NCBI GenBank assembly: GCA_036505615.1
Contig: DASXTB010000337.1
Coordinates: 1 to 25,099 of the forward strand
Reading direction: 5' to 3'
DNA from: DASXTB01 sp036505615
GTDB lineage: Bacteria; Acidobacteriota; UBA6911; JACQSX01
DNA: 25,099 bases
Shown piece after piece: positions 15,844 through 24,400 of this stretch (positions are counted from its first letter, which is position 1; each line of letters starts with the position of its first letter). Made by a program: the position numbers and the translations under genes. The notes below the pieces were generated by a model, which was given only the letters and a program-made list of their open reading frames with translations, ran no database searches and was not told the origin of the DNA.

Positions 15844-17121
15844 TTACTTCCTTCCCTTGCTTTCCGGCCACACATCGCCACGCACCAGGATCTCTCCATC
15901 GGCGGGCATGCCGGGTTTGGCAAGTCCAATTGCGCCTTTCAACTGCAGCTTGACGCCTACCACTTGTTTTACGCGCTCGTCCCGGAAATAGGTATTCTCG
16001 GGCGTGAACGTAGCTTGGGGATCGATACGGGACACGTACGCGTCTATGGACTGACTGGGGTTGGAGTCGAGATAAACGCGTGCGGCTTGCCCAGCTTTGA
16101 CTTTGCCGATCTGTCCTTCGGGAACAAAGCCCCGCAAATACACTTTGGTCAAATCCAGCAGAGTAACGATGGCAGTTCCGGCCGGGACCACTTCTCCCGG
16201 TTCTGCGGCGCGCGTCATCACCATCCCACCAAACGGCGCTGTGACGATCAAGTCACTGCGATTCGCCTGAGCCTCGACAAGTTGGGCACGAGCTTGTTCA
16301 ATATTCGCAGAGGCGCCGGCTGCTTCCGCTTGTTGCTGCGTAATCTGCCTTCGCACCTCCTCCACCTGAGCGCTCTGAATATTTGGATTTACCAGACTCG
16401 CTCTGGCAGTAGTGAGCGCCCCTCGCGCCGCTTCGACTCGGCGCTTGGTCGCTGCTACGACCGCCGCTTGTTGATCGGCAGCGGATGCCGCCTGGATTCC
16501 CTGGCGCTCCGACACCGCTCCGGACTTGGCGAGCCGCGTGTAAGCTTCTTTGTCGAATAGCGCAAGCCGATAAGAAGCCTCCTGCTGAGCGAGGTCAGCC
16601 TCGGCGGCCGCCAACTCCGCCTCTGCCTGCCGTACGCGCCCCTGAGCGTCGATTCGGGCTTGTTCTGTCTGCAACTGATTCTGTCGCAACTCCTCCTGTA
16701 GAACTGCAATCTGGCCTCGTGCCGATTTTGCCTTCGCCTCTGCTTCCGAAAGCGCGGCGCGGGCCTGCTGCTCGCGTGCGCGCACCTGCTGGTCATCGAG
16801 GATCGCCAGGGTGTCGCCGGCGTTGACGCTGTCGCCCTCTCTAACGCGAACCTCGAGAATTCGTCCGCTGGTCTTGGGCGCGACTGCAGAGTCGTCCCCT
16901 TCGATCCGGCCGCTCAGGGGGACGATGCTGTCTGGCACGCGAGGCGCGGCGAAAAACACCCTCCAGATGAAGAACACAGCGGCTGCGAGCACCAAAAACA
17001 CAATCAGTGGAGCGACCCAACGGCGGGAGTGCTGGGGACCGGGCGGGGAAACAGAGGTTTCCGGCTGGGGTTGCGGCTCACTGCGCTCTGGGGAACCGTC
17101 GGCTTTTTGCAGTTCGGTCAT
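15844..17121 (-). CDS. HlyD-family membrane fusion protein (YbhG/EmrA-like adaptor)
   Basis: Periplasmic adaptor of 425 residues joining the ABC exporter to the TolC channel. The N-terminus is cytoplasmic and Pro/Glu-rich, followed by a single TM anchor at about residues 35-55 (WVAPLIVFLVLAAAVFFIW). A lipoyl half (GRIEGDDSAVAPKTSGRIL) and a long Ala/Gln/Glu-rich coiled-coil hairpin (about 110-290) follow. The return lipoyl half contains LIVTAPFGGMVMTRAAEPGE, and the beta-barrel contains VYLRGFVPEGQIGKVKAGQ and YLDSNPSQSIDAYVSRI. The start at 17121 overlaps the tetR stop as ATGA and has GGGAGG five bases upstream; upstream in-frame ATG codons lie inside tetR and are unlikely. It is the first structural gene after the regulator. 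Confidence 0.95.
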   Translation of the reverse strand: MTELQKADGSPERSEPQPQPETSVSPPGPQHSRRWVAPLIVFLVLAAAVFFIWRVFFAAPRVPDSIVPLSGRIEGDDSAVAPKTSGRILEVRVREGDSVNAGDTLAILDDQQVRAREQQARAALSEAEAKAKSARGQIAVLQEELRQNQLQTEQARIDAQGRVRQAEAELAAAEADLAQQEASYRLALFDKEAYTRLAKSGAVSERQGIQAASAADQQAAVVAATKRRVEAARGALTTARASLVNPNIQSAQVEEVRRQITQQQAEAAGASANIEQARAQLVEAQANRSDLIVTAPFGGMVMTRAAEPGEVVPAGTAIVTLLDLTKVYLRGFVPEGQIGKVKAGQAARVYLDSNPSQSIDAYVSRIDPQATFTPENTYFRDERVKQVVGVKLQLKGAIGLAKPGMPADGEILVRGDVWPESKGRK

Positions 17122-17771
17122 TTCCGCCTCCCGTGGCGAGCGTTTCGCGGCGGCACTGAACTGGCTGCTCGAAGGTAAGCAAGCGAAAACTCGGCAATAT
17201 GATTGGCTATCTTTTCCAACTGCTCTGGCGTCATCTTCAGCTCCGGCCAAAGCCGAGCCAGGACACGGCGTGAGTGTGCGTAATGGGCAACTTGTCCGAT
17301 GATGCTGTGCGTGCAGAGCCGAGTCTTTTCGTGATCGCGAGGCAAGTGGATGATTGCGCCGACAAGTTCGCGCAGCCGGTTGTAAATGGGCCGCATCGTC
17401 TCATCGATGACGCGCGACATGGCCGGAGTCGGCTGCGCCAGCTCGTGCACCATCAGCCGGAAGCGCCAGTTGAACCGATCCGAGCCGCACGCCTCGTTTA
17501 ATCTAGCTCTGATCACCTGTCTCAAGATTTCTTCGGGCGCCGCATCCTGATCAAACGCCTTGTGAATCGCTTCATTTTGGGCGGAACCCACCGACTGGCG
17601 CAGGACGGCGGTGTACAGCCCGAGCTTGCCTCCGAAGTGATAGTTCACGGCGGCGATATTGGTGCGTGCATGGCTGCAAATCTGGCGGATGGTTGTACGG
17701 TAGTAGCCGCGTTCGGCAAAGACCTCTCTGGCCGCTTCGAGCAACTTGGAGCGCGTACGGTCAGCGACCAT
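17118..17771 (-). CDS. TetR-family transcriptional regulator (CecR/YbiH-like)
   Basis: DNA-binding repressor of 217 residues, close to the E. coli CecR length. The N-terminal HTH is clear (RSKLLEAAREVFAERGYYRTTIRQIC, then NIAAVNYHFGGKLGLYTAVL), and the C-terminal half resembles the CecR-type ligand domain (FRLMVHELAQPTPAMSRVIDE). In E. coli CecR is associated with regulation of ybhGFSR; here the regulator sits directly in front of the equivalent genes, so autoregulation of the whole operon is likely. The start at 17771 has AGGGGGG five bases upstream; the longer start at 17825 has no ribosome binding site. The stop overlaps the adaptor start by 4 bp. Confidence 0.94.
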   Translation of the reverse strand: MVADRTRSKLLEAAREVFAERGYYRTTIRQICSHARTNIAAVNYHFGGKLGLYTAVLRQSVGSAQNEAIHKAFDQDAAPEEILRQVIRARLNEACGSDRFNWRFRLMVHELAQPTPAMSRVIDETMRPIYNRLRELVGAIIHLPRDHEKTRLCTHSIIGQVAHYAHSRRVLARLWPELKMTPEQLEKIANHIAEFSLAYLRAASSVPPRNARHGRRK

Positions 17772-17837
17772 GGGTTGCCCCCCTGTTGGGTCATGATGTC
17801 CCGGTCGAATTGCTTGAGCCCGCATATAAACAGAAGT

Positions 17838-17862
17838 TTAAAATGAATGTTTTAAGTGTCAA
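17838..17862 (-). promoter_or_regulatory. Candidate tetR operon promoter element and operator
   Basis: On the minus strand TTGACA lies at 17862-17857, immediately followed by an inverted repeat TTAAAA-TGAATG-TTTTAA (17838-17855, plus strand order) with perfect 6-bp arms. It is about 67 bp upstream of the tetR start. The layout fits a -35 box with a TetR operator in the spacer, but the base run where the -10 should be (AAACTT) is a poor match. No other promoter was recognised. Confidence 0.4.
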
Positions 17863-17871
17863 GGCGCTCTT

Positions 17872-17954
17872 AAGTCAAAGGTCGAAAGTCCAAAGGCGAA
17901 AGTCCAAAATCGACTTTGCAGGCAGTGACTTCAGACTTTGGATCTTGGACTTAA
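17872..17954. repeat. Palindromic heptanucleotide element upstream of tetR (AAGTCCA type)
   Basis: Six heptamers of AAGTCCA type (17872-17913) face four inverted heptamers of GACTTTG type (17927-17954) across a 13-bp spacer. It lies between the 3' end of the hydrolase gene and the tetR promoter, all on the same transcribed strand. The imperfect stem could end hydrolase-side transcription or insulate the operon. It is noncoding here. Confidence 0.75.
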
Positions 17955-17986
17955 AACTGGTCGCGGCTCGGATTTTTCGCGGGTCC

Positions 17987-19009
17987 TTACGGCTTCGGGA
18001 ATAGAATCGGGAGCGCCGCTTCGGCAGTGAATATGCAGCGGGCATTGTGCCCACAGAGCGGGATAACGACTACCTTATGCTGGGCGCCGTACTTCTGGTT
18101 GACGTAGCTGGCAAAAGCTTGTCCGCGCGCAAGACGCGTCGGGCCCTGGGCCATCGCCGGGCATGATGAATCAAAGCCAGCGAGAGGCAATGTGTCTAGC
18201 TCGCCAAGCAAATACGTTACTGGCCGTGCCGCAAGCTGCTTCTTCAGTTGATCGTCCGTGAGCTTGGCCGTGTACCCGGTGCGATTCTGAAGGCCGTAGG
18301 GCCAGCGATCAAACGTGGTGCAGTTACGAGCGTCACCGAAGGTGCGCAATTCGCTGTTACTGCCCGCCGGACGCTCGGGGTCAAGGTAGGCGTAACTCGA
18401 GGGGTTGGAAACGATGTAGTGGATCGGAACGCCGAGCTTGTCGTGGACCTGGTTGGCCATTTCATAACGCGTCACATACTGCCCGCCGGCGGAATGGCCG
18501 GAAACAACGATCGCTCTTAAACTGGGGAAGACGTCCTTGCGGGCAAGCTTGCGCAAAATCTCATCCATCAAGTCGTAGGACGTCAACTGAGCGTCGCTGG
18601 TCGCGACTCCGCCGGAGCGCCAACTGTCGCCTGAGCAACTCCAACTGATTTCGTTGGGAGCGAGCGTGTCGCGACAGCTTCGGCCGTCATGGGAGGCAAA
18701 GCGCGGCGAGATGACGATGGTGTCTTCCAGAGTGCCGGCCAGGAAGGCGGCTGCGATGGCGGTGCGGAAATAGTTGTCCGCATCGCGTCCAGCGCCGTGC
18801 ACCATGACGAGTGCTCGGGTAATTTTCTCGTTCCTTGTGTCCAGAGCATACGTGCGATAGACCAGCGAGCGGGCCTGCCCGCCGCCAAGGTGGACCCACT
18901 CAGTACAGTTGGGCGCCGCAGTGGTACAGGGTGCAGCATAGGCAGGAACGGAAACAGCGACGGCGACCAGAAAACCCAGTTTGAGCGTCATGGCCAGTTT
19001 GTGAATCAT
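17987..19009 (-). CDS. Secreted alpha/beta-hydrolase (esterase-like)
   Basis: Exported serine hydrolase of about 340 residues; the substrate is not determinable. A signal peptide (MTLKLGFLVAVAVSVPAYA) is followed by an alpha/beta-hydrolase fold. HGAG (residues 71-74) likely forms the oxyanion hole, GHSAGG gives the nucleophile Ser173, Asp272 lies in LLGELDTLP, and His321 lies in CGHNARC. At least eight cysteines in the mature part suggest disulfides, consistent with life outside the cytoplasm. The start is uncertain: ATG 19009, ATG 18991 or GTG 19042 are in frame and none has a good ribosome binding site; 18991 gives the shortest signal peptide. It stands alone, with 148 bp to the next upstream gene and a repeat element behind it. 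It could be a polyester, feruloyl or similar esterase, but this is a guess. Confidence 0.9.
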   Translation of the reverse strand: MIHKLAMTLKLGFLVAVAVSVPAYAAPCTTAAPNCTEWVHLGGGQARSLVYRTYALDTRNEKITRALVMVHGAGRDADNYFRTAIAAAFLAGTLEDTIVISPRFASHDGRSCRDTLAPNEISWSCSGDSWRSGGVATSDAQLTSYDLMDEILRKLARKDVFPSLRAIVVSGHSAGGQYVTRYEMANQVHDKLGVPIHYIVSNPSSYAYLDPERPAGSNSELRTFGDARNCTTFDRWPYGLQNRTGYTAKLTDDQLKKQLAARPVTYLLGELDTLPLAGFDSSCPAMAQGPTRLARGQAFASYVNQKYGAQHKVVVIPLCGHNARCIFTAEAALPILFPKP

Positions 19010-19157
19010 GGCCGGAGGATATATACCTTTTCGCCTCGACACGCAATATCGTCAAGCAGGGGGTAGTGGGCTTTACGCCATGACCCCGCTAGCAAGCATG
19101 GAACAAATGAGCGGTCTGATTCTTCGGCTCCCCATTCAATATGAAGAACAAAGAGAA

Positions 19158-19736
19158 CTAAATAATGACCGGCGTTGCGGGCGTCTTCAGGTCGTGGGCG
19201 CAATTGGGACAGTAACGATCACTGGCTCCGACTTCACGCCGGCATTGCGGACACGAGGGACGGAGGTTGTTCTGGCAACTGGGGCAATAATTAAAGCGCG
19301 CGCTGACCATAGCTCCGCATTGAGGGCAGTTGAAGGACAAAGGTTCGCGCAGCAAGAAGTAAATGATCACGCCAAGGAGGTAGGGGACGAGAATTGCCAG
19401 CAGCGTCCAGAGCGTAGCATTCATTCCGCGCCGCTTGGCGTCCTTATAGATGTATCCGAACAAGAAGACCAAACACGAGGCCACAATGCCCACACCGGTG
19501 ACGACACCGGCCAGCGCCAGAGCGCCAACCTCGGGTCTGAATTCGGGGAACGCGGGATTAATATGGTTGGCGATCTGAGCCACAACCTCCGCAATAATCA
19601 GCAGCACGATCATCAGCCATACCAGCCGCCGCGGAATTAGGCGGATTTCGTCAGAAAATCGGCTCGACTCCCGCGTCATGCGCCAGCGGATTAGCCGCAT
19701 TCTTTCACTCATAGGTTTCTTCAGCTCGCTCATCAT
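19158..19736 (-). CDS. Membrane protein with two C-terminal zinc ribbons
   Basis: A 192-residue protein of unknown function. It has three hydrophobic segments (about residues 38-55, 70-95 and 108-128) and a cytoplasmic-looking basic loop (YKDAKRRG). Two CPxC...CPxC ribbons follow, at Cys137/140/151/154 and Cys162/165/176/179, and probably bind one zinc each. The second and third membrane segments with the KDAKRRG loop resemble the PLDc_N-like hydrophobic pair found in small zinc-ribbon membrane proteins. It lies 77 bp downstream of the anti-sigma gene on the same strand and may belong to the same transcript. A starting MM gives ATG at 19736 or 19733. Function as a sensor or scaffold is unproven. 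Confidence 0.88.
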   Translation of the reverse strand: MMSELKKPMSERMRLIRWRMTRESSRFSDEIRLIPRRLVWLMIVLLIIAEVVAQIANHINPAFPEFRPEVGALALAGVVTGVGIVASCLVFLFGYIYKDAKRRGMNATLWTLLAILVPYLLGVIIYFLLREPLSFNCPQCGAMVSARFNYCPSCQNNLRPSCPQCRREVGASDRYCPNCAHDLKTPATPVII

Positions 19737-19813
19737 TGATCTCCTTAATTCTTGTGTCTTGCCTCAGGCATTCGACGCGCCTGCCGCCAAGACTCGTCGA
19801 CCCCTGGCCGCCG

Positions 19814-20284
19814 CTACCATTCGTAATTACTGGCATGCGGTTTTTGGAACATAAGCACGGCGGCCACTATCAGCGCCGGTAGGATCAGCCACAGTACGAA
19901 TCCCATTTGCCACATGAGATCCGGCATTTTGGCCCTCCGTCCGATCCATTCGAAGACATGCCATAAGGGCGGGGCGGTCACGATTCCCAAAATCCACGAG
20001 AGTGCGCAGAGAATCCACAACGACAACATCCGGACGGGGCGCTCCTGAAGCTCGCGCGCTCGCAGGTGAACCGCCATGCGAGCCGCTTTGACCAGCGCGG
20101 GATCGACCCGAACCGACAGGGAGCGGAGCGACCGCAATGCGTTTTCAATGGACTGGGCGTACTGGCCGCAGCGGGAACAGGTATCGAGGTGGAGATTAAG
20201 CCATTTGAGTTGGTCGGTTGAAATACCTTCTACTCGCTGTGCCGTGATCAGCCGCTCTGCCCGCTCGTGAAGACTTTCGCTCAT
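19814..20284 (-). CDS. Anti-sigma factor with zinc-finger domain
   Basis: Membrane-bound inhibitor of the ECF sigma factor encoded just upstream, 156 residues. The N-terminal cytoplasmic domain has the zinc-binding anti-sigma pattern HLDTCSRC (His32, Cys36, Cys39). Two hydrophobic segments follow, about residues 86-105 (LSLWILCALSWILGIVTA) and 127-147 (GFVLWLILPALIVAAVLMF), with only a short loop between and no large periplasmic sensor domain. Its ATG overlaps the sigma factor stop by 4 bp (ATGA, 20284-20281), the usual coupling for sigma/anti-sigma pairs. The partner assignment is strong from context; the signal it senses is unknown. Confidence 0.9.
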   Translation of the reverse strand: MSESLHERAERLITAQRVEGISTDQLKWLNLHLDTCSRCGQYAQSIENALRSLRSLSVRVDPALVKAARMAVHLRARELQERPVRMLSLWILCALSWILGIVTAPPLWHVFEWIGRRAKMPDLMWQMGFVLWLILPALIVAAVLMFQKPHASNYEW

Positions 20285-20886
20285 GCCTGCGCTCCTTCCA
20301 GTAGGTGACGAAGGTGATTTAGCCCGCGATAGAGGCGCGATTTCACAGTCGACAGCGGCGCAGCGACCAGCTTCGCGATTTCTTCCAAAGTGAAATCTTC
20401 GTGAAATCGCAGCAGCAAAATCTCGCGTTGGACCGCGGGTAACATTCCCAAGGCCGTCTGGATTCGCTCGCTCTCTTCGCCGCGCCAGACAAAGTCGCTG
20501 GCCGACAGCGCGTGCTGAAGGGCGAAAGGAACCGGTGCGTCCACGCCAGTGGCCTCGCCCAGCTCTTCCAGCTCGACCGTCAATTTGTTTCGCCGCCAGT
20601 AGTCAATTGTCAGATTTCGGGCGATGGCGAACAGCCAGCTTTCGAATTTTGATTTCCCATCATACTGATGACCGCGCTCCAGAACACGAACCCAGGTTTC
20701 CTGAAAGATGTCCTCAGCCTTGTCGCTGCTTCGGGTGAGATACAAAAGATATCGGAACAGGCGATATTGATACTGCTCGACGAGCTGTCCCACCAAGTCA
20801 GGGTCACGGTGGCTCAAGCCTCGGACCAACCCATCGGCTTCTTGGTTCCCCGTCATATTTGAAAAACAGCAGATCGTTGCGCCCAT
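20281..20886 (-). CDS. ECF-type RNA polymerase sigma factor
   Basis: Sigma-70 family extracytoplasmic-function factor, 201 residues. Region 2 is visible as YQYRLFRYLLYLTRSSDKAE with DIFQETWVRVLERG and SWLFAIARNLTIDYWRR. Region 4 is visible as LGMLPAVQREILLLRFHED with FTLEEIAKLVAAPLSTVKSR. Region 3 is missing, as in all ECF factors. The start is uncertain: ATG 20886 or ATG 20856 are both in frame and neither has a clear ribosome binding site; the shorter form MTGNQEADGLV is nearer the usual length. It is co-transcribed with its anti-sigma factor and probably the zinc-ribbon protein. The regulon is unknown; the divergent TonB-dependent receptor is one candidate. Confidence 0.95.
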   Translation of the reverse strand: MGATICCFSNMTGNQEADGLVRGLSHRDPDLVGQLVEQYQYRLFRYLLYLTRSSDKAEDIFQETWVRVLERGHQYDGKSKFESWLFAIARNLTIDYWRRNKLTVELEELGEATGVDAPVPFALQHALSASDFVWRGEESERIQTALGMLPAVQREILLLRFHEDFTLEEIAKLVAAPLSTVKSRLYRGLNHLRHLLEGAQA

Positions 20887-21008
20887 TCTAATTGCCAGTA
20901 CGCAACAGACGGCCGAAAAGACGCAGCCGTTGAAAGAATTTTGAGTTATTAACGTTTTACTCCGCCGGTTGCTCGAAACGCGTGAAAAAACTGGAACGCG
21001 CCTGATTG

Positions 21009-21034
21009 TAGGGCCGGCCTGCAGGCCGGCCCTA
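21009..21034. repeat. Perfect 26-bp palindrome
   Basis: The 26 bases are their own reverse complement, centred on CTGCAG with GGGCCGGC-type arms. The leading CTGATTGTA is also found at the start of the neighbouring hairpin near 21209, so both probably belong to one REP-like family. Confidence 0.8.
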
Positions 21035-21186
21035 ACTTGTCAGCATAAACACCGCTTGGGTCACGGCGAACTCGAGAGTATCCTGTGTCGAGACACAGAA
21101 TACGTAGAGGAGGGCAAGGCGGGAGGCCGGCCCGATTATCCAGGCGGAAACGTGTGCTCTCCCTCTACGCGATGTGACGGCCGCCT

Positions 21187-21387
21187 GAGAAGGTGTGAAA
21201 AAATTGATCTGATTGTACGGGCGGCCCTGTGTGGCCGCCCGCCGCACTAGCTGACGGATTAGCCAAGAAAATTGCACAGTTCCCGCATGCACTGCGGAAC
21301 TGAGTCAAAAAGAATCCGCCGGATTCGGCAGCGGGTGACCACACAGGTCGCCCGTACAGATTGAATCAATTTTTTTTACAACTTCTG
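21187..21387. repeat. Inverted-repeat element upstream of the TonB-receptor gene
   Basis: Arms 21187-21243 and 21328-21387 are imperfect inverted copies: an A-rich tract, TTGAT, TGTACGGGCG and a CCTGTGTGG hairpin core. Between them are a bulged hairpin around 21276-21301 (CAGTTC/GAACTG) and a short perfect dyad GAATCCG-C-CGGATTC (21312-21326). The element ends 45 bp before the TonB start codon, so it may lie in the 5' leader. Confidence 0.7.
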
Positions 21388-21431
21388 AAGTGCCGGGCTC
21401 TGACGTTTACCTCAACTACTCAGGAGGTCCC

Positions 21432-24400
21432 ATGGCTGCTACGATCGCAACGTCCAAACCTTGGATCATTCTGCCGGCAATCGTGCTGTTATTTTGCAGC
21501 GGCGCATTCGCGCAAAGTGTAGGCGCCAGCCTGCGGGGAACCATTACCGATCCCTCCGGAGCCGTAGTTCCTGGAGCGCAAATCACGGTGCGCAATGTAG
21601 GCACGGGAGCTTCTCAGGAGTTGCTCAGCGATGACGCGGGCCGCTACCACGTCCCGCTGCTTCCTTCAGGAGACTACGAGTTGAGCGTCTCAGCGCCCGG
21701 GTTTAAAGCGGTCGCGGGCCGCGGCATTCACCTGGCGGTCGGTCAGGATGCCATCGTGGATGTCAAATTGGAACTGGGCGAGATATCCACAAAAGTGGTC
21801 TTAGATGTCACGGGGATTTACCCGCACATCAACCTCACTTCGGGCGGGGTGAGCGGCCTGGTGGATGACAAGCAGATTCGAGACCTGCCTCTCAACGGCC
21901 GCTCCTTTCAGCAACTGGCACTGCTGCAAACGGGCGTAAGCGCCGCGCTGGCTGCGGGCAACGACGTGGTAGGGGGGCGCACGCCCAAAATTTCCATCAA
22001 CGGCGCGCGCCCCGAACAAAACAACTTCCTGCTGGACGGCACCGACATCAATAATGTGTACAACAAAACTCCTGGCTCGGTGGCGGGAGTGTTGCTTGGC
22101 GTGGATGGAGTGCTGGAGTTTCAGGTGCTCACCAATGCGTATTCGGCCGAGTTTGGGCGCTCGGCGGGTGGGGTGATCAACGCAGTCACCCGGTCGGGAA
22201 GCAACAAGCTCCACGGCTCGCTTTTTGAGTTTCATCGCAACTCCGCGCTCGACGCCAAGAACTTTTTCGATGATCCCAGGCAGCCCATCCCGGCCTTCAA
22301 GCGCAATCAATTTGGAGGAACCCTGGGAGGCCCGATCCGCCGCGACCAGACTTTCTTCTTTGCGGCCTACGAAGGATTGATTGAGCGGCTGGGAATCACG
22401 GGTGTGACTGCCGTGCCGGATGCCAATGCGCGTCGCGGCATTTTGCCTGCGCCCACATCCTCGGATCCGACGCGCACGCGTACCATCACGCTGCATTCTG
22501 CGATTCCCGTTTATTTGGACACCTTGTTCCCTTTGCCCAATGGACACACCCTGGGCGGTGGAGCTGCCGAATATTTGTTCTCTCTTTCGCAGCCCACTGA
22601 TGAACACTTCCTCCAGGGGCGCATCGACCATCGCTTCACTGACAACGACTCGCTCTGGGGCCGGTATACGTTTGACAATGGCAAAGTGAATCGGCAGCCC
22701 ACCAATAAGCCGCCGATTGCATTCACCAAGGAACGGTCGCGCAATCAATACCTGACGCTGGATTATGCCCACACCTATTCGGCCAACTTGCTCAACACGG
22801 CGCGATTCGGATTCAACCGCTCCACGCAGGAAGCCGACAACCAACGAACGATTGACATCCCGCCGTCGCTGTCATGGGTGCCAGGCGAGCCTTTTGGTTA
22901 TCTCACCATAGCGGGCTTGGTCACCGAAATGGCCGGTGATTTTCGTCTGCCCCGCTTGGACCGGCTGAATAATTTTCAGTGGGGAGACACTATATTCCTG
23001 ACGGCAGGGCGCCACAGCGCCAAATTCGGAGCGCAGGCGCAGCGCATCCAGTTCAATCAAAACACAGTGAGCCAGCGGGGCGGAATTGTGAACTTTGCCA
23101 ACCTGGAGAGCTTCCTTCAGGGGACTGCGATCAGCGTCGATGTGGCTCTGCCGGGACTGGTCGATCCGATACGCGGCTACCGGCAGTCCTTGTTTGCCTT
23201 CTTTGCGCAAGACGATTTCAAGGTCAGATCCAACCTGATGCTCAACCTGGGTCTGCGCTACGAATTTGCCACCGTGCCCACGGAAGTCAACGGCAAGATT
23301 TCCAATCTGCGAAACGTGAGCGACAGCAAAGTGACGGTAGGCGATCCCTGGCACTCAAACCCGTCGTTGCTTAACTTCGCCCCGCGCATCGGTCTTGCGT
23401 GGGATCCGTTCGGCGACGCGAAAACTTCGGTGCGTGCCGGATTTGGAATCTTTCACGATGAGATTCTGCCCAAGTACTATTTTTTCTCGGGCAGTTTGAA
23501 TCCTCCGTTTACCACACGCACCTCCATCCCCACTCCGCCTTTTCCCAATGTCGTCGCCAACTTTGATCCCACCAAGCCGATACAGGCGCAACTGCAAACA
23601 GTGAATTTCGATCTGCAATCTTCCTACATGATGCAGTTCAATCTCAGCGTCCAACGGGAGTTGGCGGGAGACGTTGACGTCACGGTTGGTTATGTCGGCG
23701 CGCGCGGAAATCATCTGGTGCGCTTGGGTGATGCTAACCTTGCGCCCGAGACCATCGTGGACGGAAAGAAAGTGTATCGGCCCGAGCTCAAGCGCCGTAA
23801 CCCTAACTTCACCGGCATCTGGCAACGCGTCACCGATGCACAGTCCTTCTACCATTCGCTGCAGCTTAGCGGGATCAAGCGGCTGTCGCACGGCCTGAGG
23901 GCGCAGGCTTCTTACACTTTCTCGCGTTCGGTGGATGATTCCAGCGGCATTAACTCTCAGGACTTTGACAGCGTCGTACAGTACGGGCTGGACTGGTATG
24001 ACCGGACAATCGACCGCGGGTTGTCGGCATTTCACGTCAAGCACAACCTGACCTTCAACTGGACTTACGATTTGCCTTTCGCTCAGTCCCTCAGCGGGTT
24101 CGGTGGATTGCTGTTGAAAGGATGGCAGTTGAACAATATTACTTCCATCCGATCGGGGACCCCCTTTACGGTGCGGCTTGGTTTTAACCGTTCGGGAAAT
24201 CTCAACACCACCAGTTTTTCAATGAATGAGCGGCCGAACTTGAAATCGGGTCAGTCGAATAACCCCATCCTGGGAGGACCGGATCATTATTTCGACGTGA
24301 ATGCCTTTGAACTGCCGCCGGTCAATCAGCGGGGCAATCTGGGGCGTGACACTTTAATCGGGCCCGGAACAGTAGCTGTAGATGCGGCGCTGTCCAAGTC

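Larger units (their letters stand above)
20887..21431. other. Palindrome-rich intergenic region between divergent sigma and TonB-receptor genes
   Basis: No credible coding sequence was found in these 545 bp. The region holds a perfect 26-bp palindrome, a 7-bp dyad CTGTGTC-GA-GACACAG near 21091, inverted CGTAGAGG/CCTCTACG sequences around 21100-21170, and a 200-bp inverted-repeat element next to the TonB gene. Promoters for both flanking genes must lie here, but no convincing -35/-10 was identified. Confidence 0.7.

Noticed and set aside
15505..16560. Plus-strand open frame (351 codons) beginning in the heptamer array
   Set aside because: It begins in repeat-derived residues (CGLRIAD type) and continues antisense to the HlyD adaptor; openness comes from the repeat.
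20900..20990. ECF-type autoregulatory promoter (AAC, 17 bp, CGTC) upstream of the sigma gene
   Set aside because: An AAC...CGTC pair can be found, but the -35 context is weak and similar matches are expected by chance in GC-rich DNA.
21801..22844. Long minus-strand open frame (347 codons) inside the TonB receptor
   Set aside because: The opposite strand carries an unmistakable plug and barrel; this is a GC-rich shadow.
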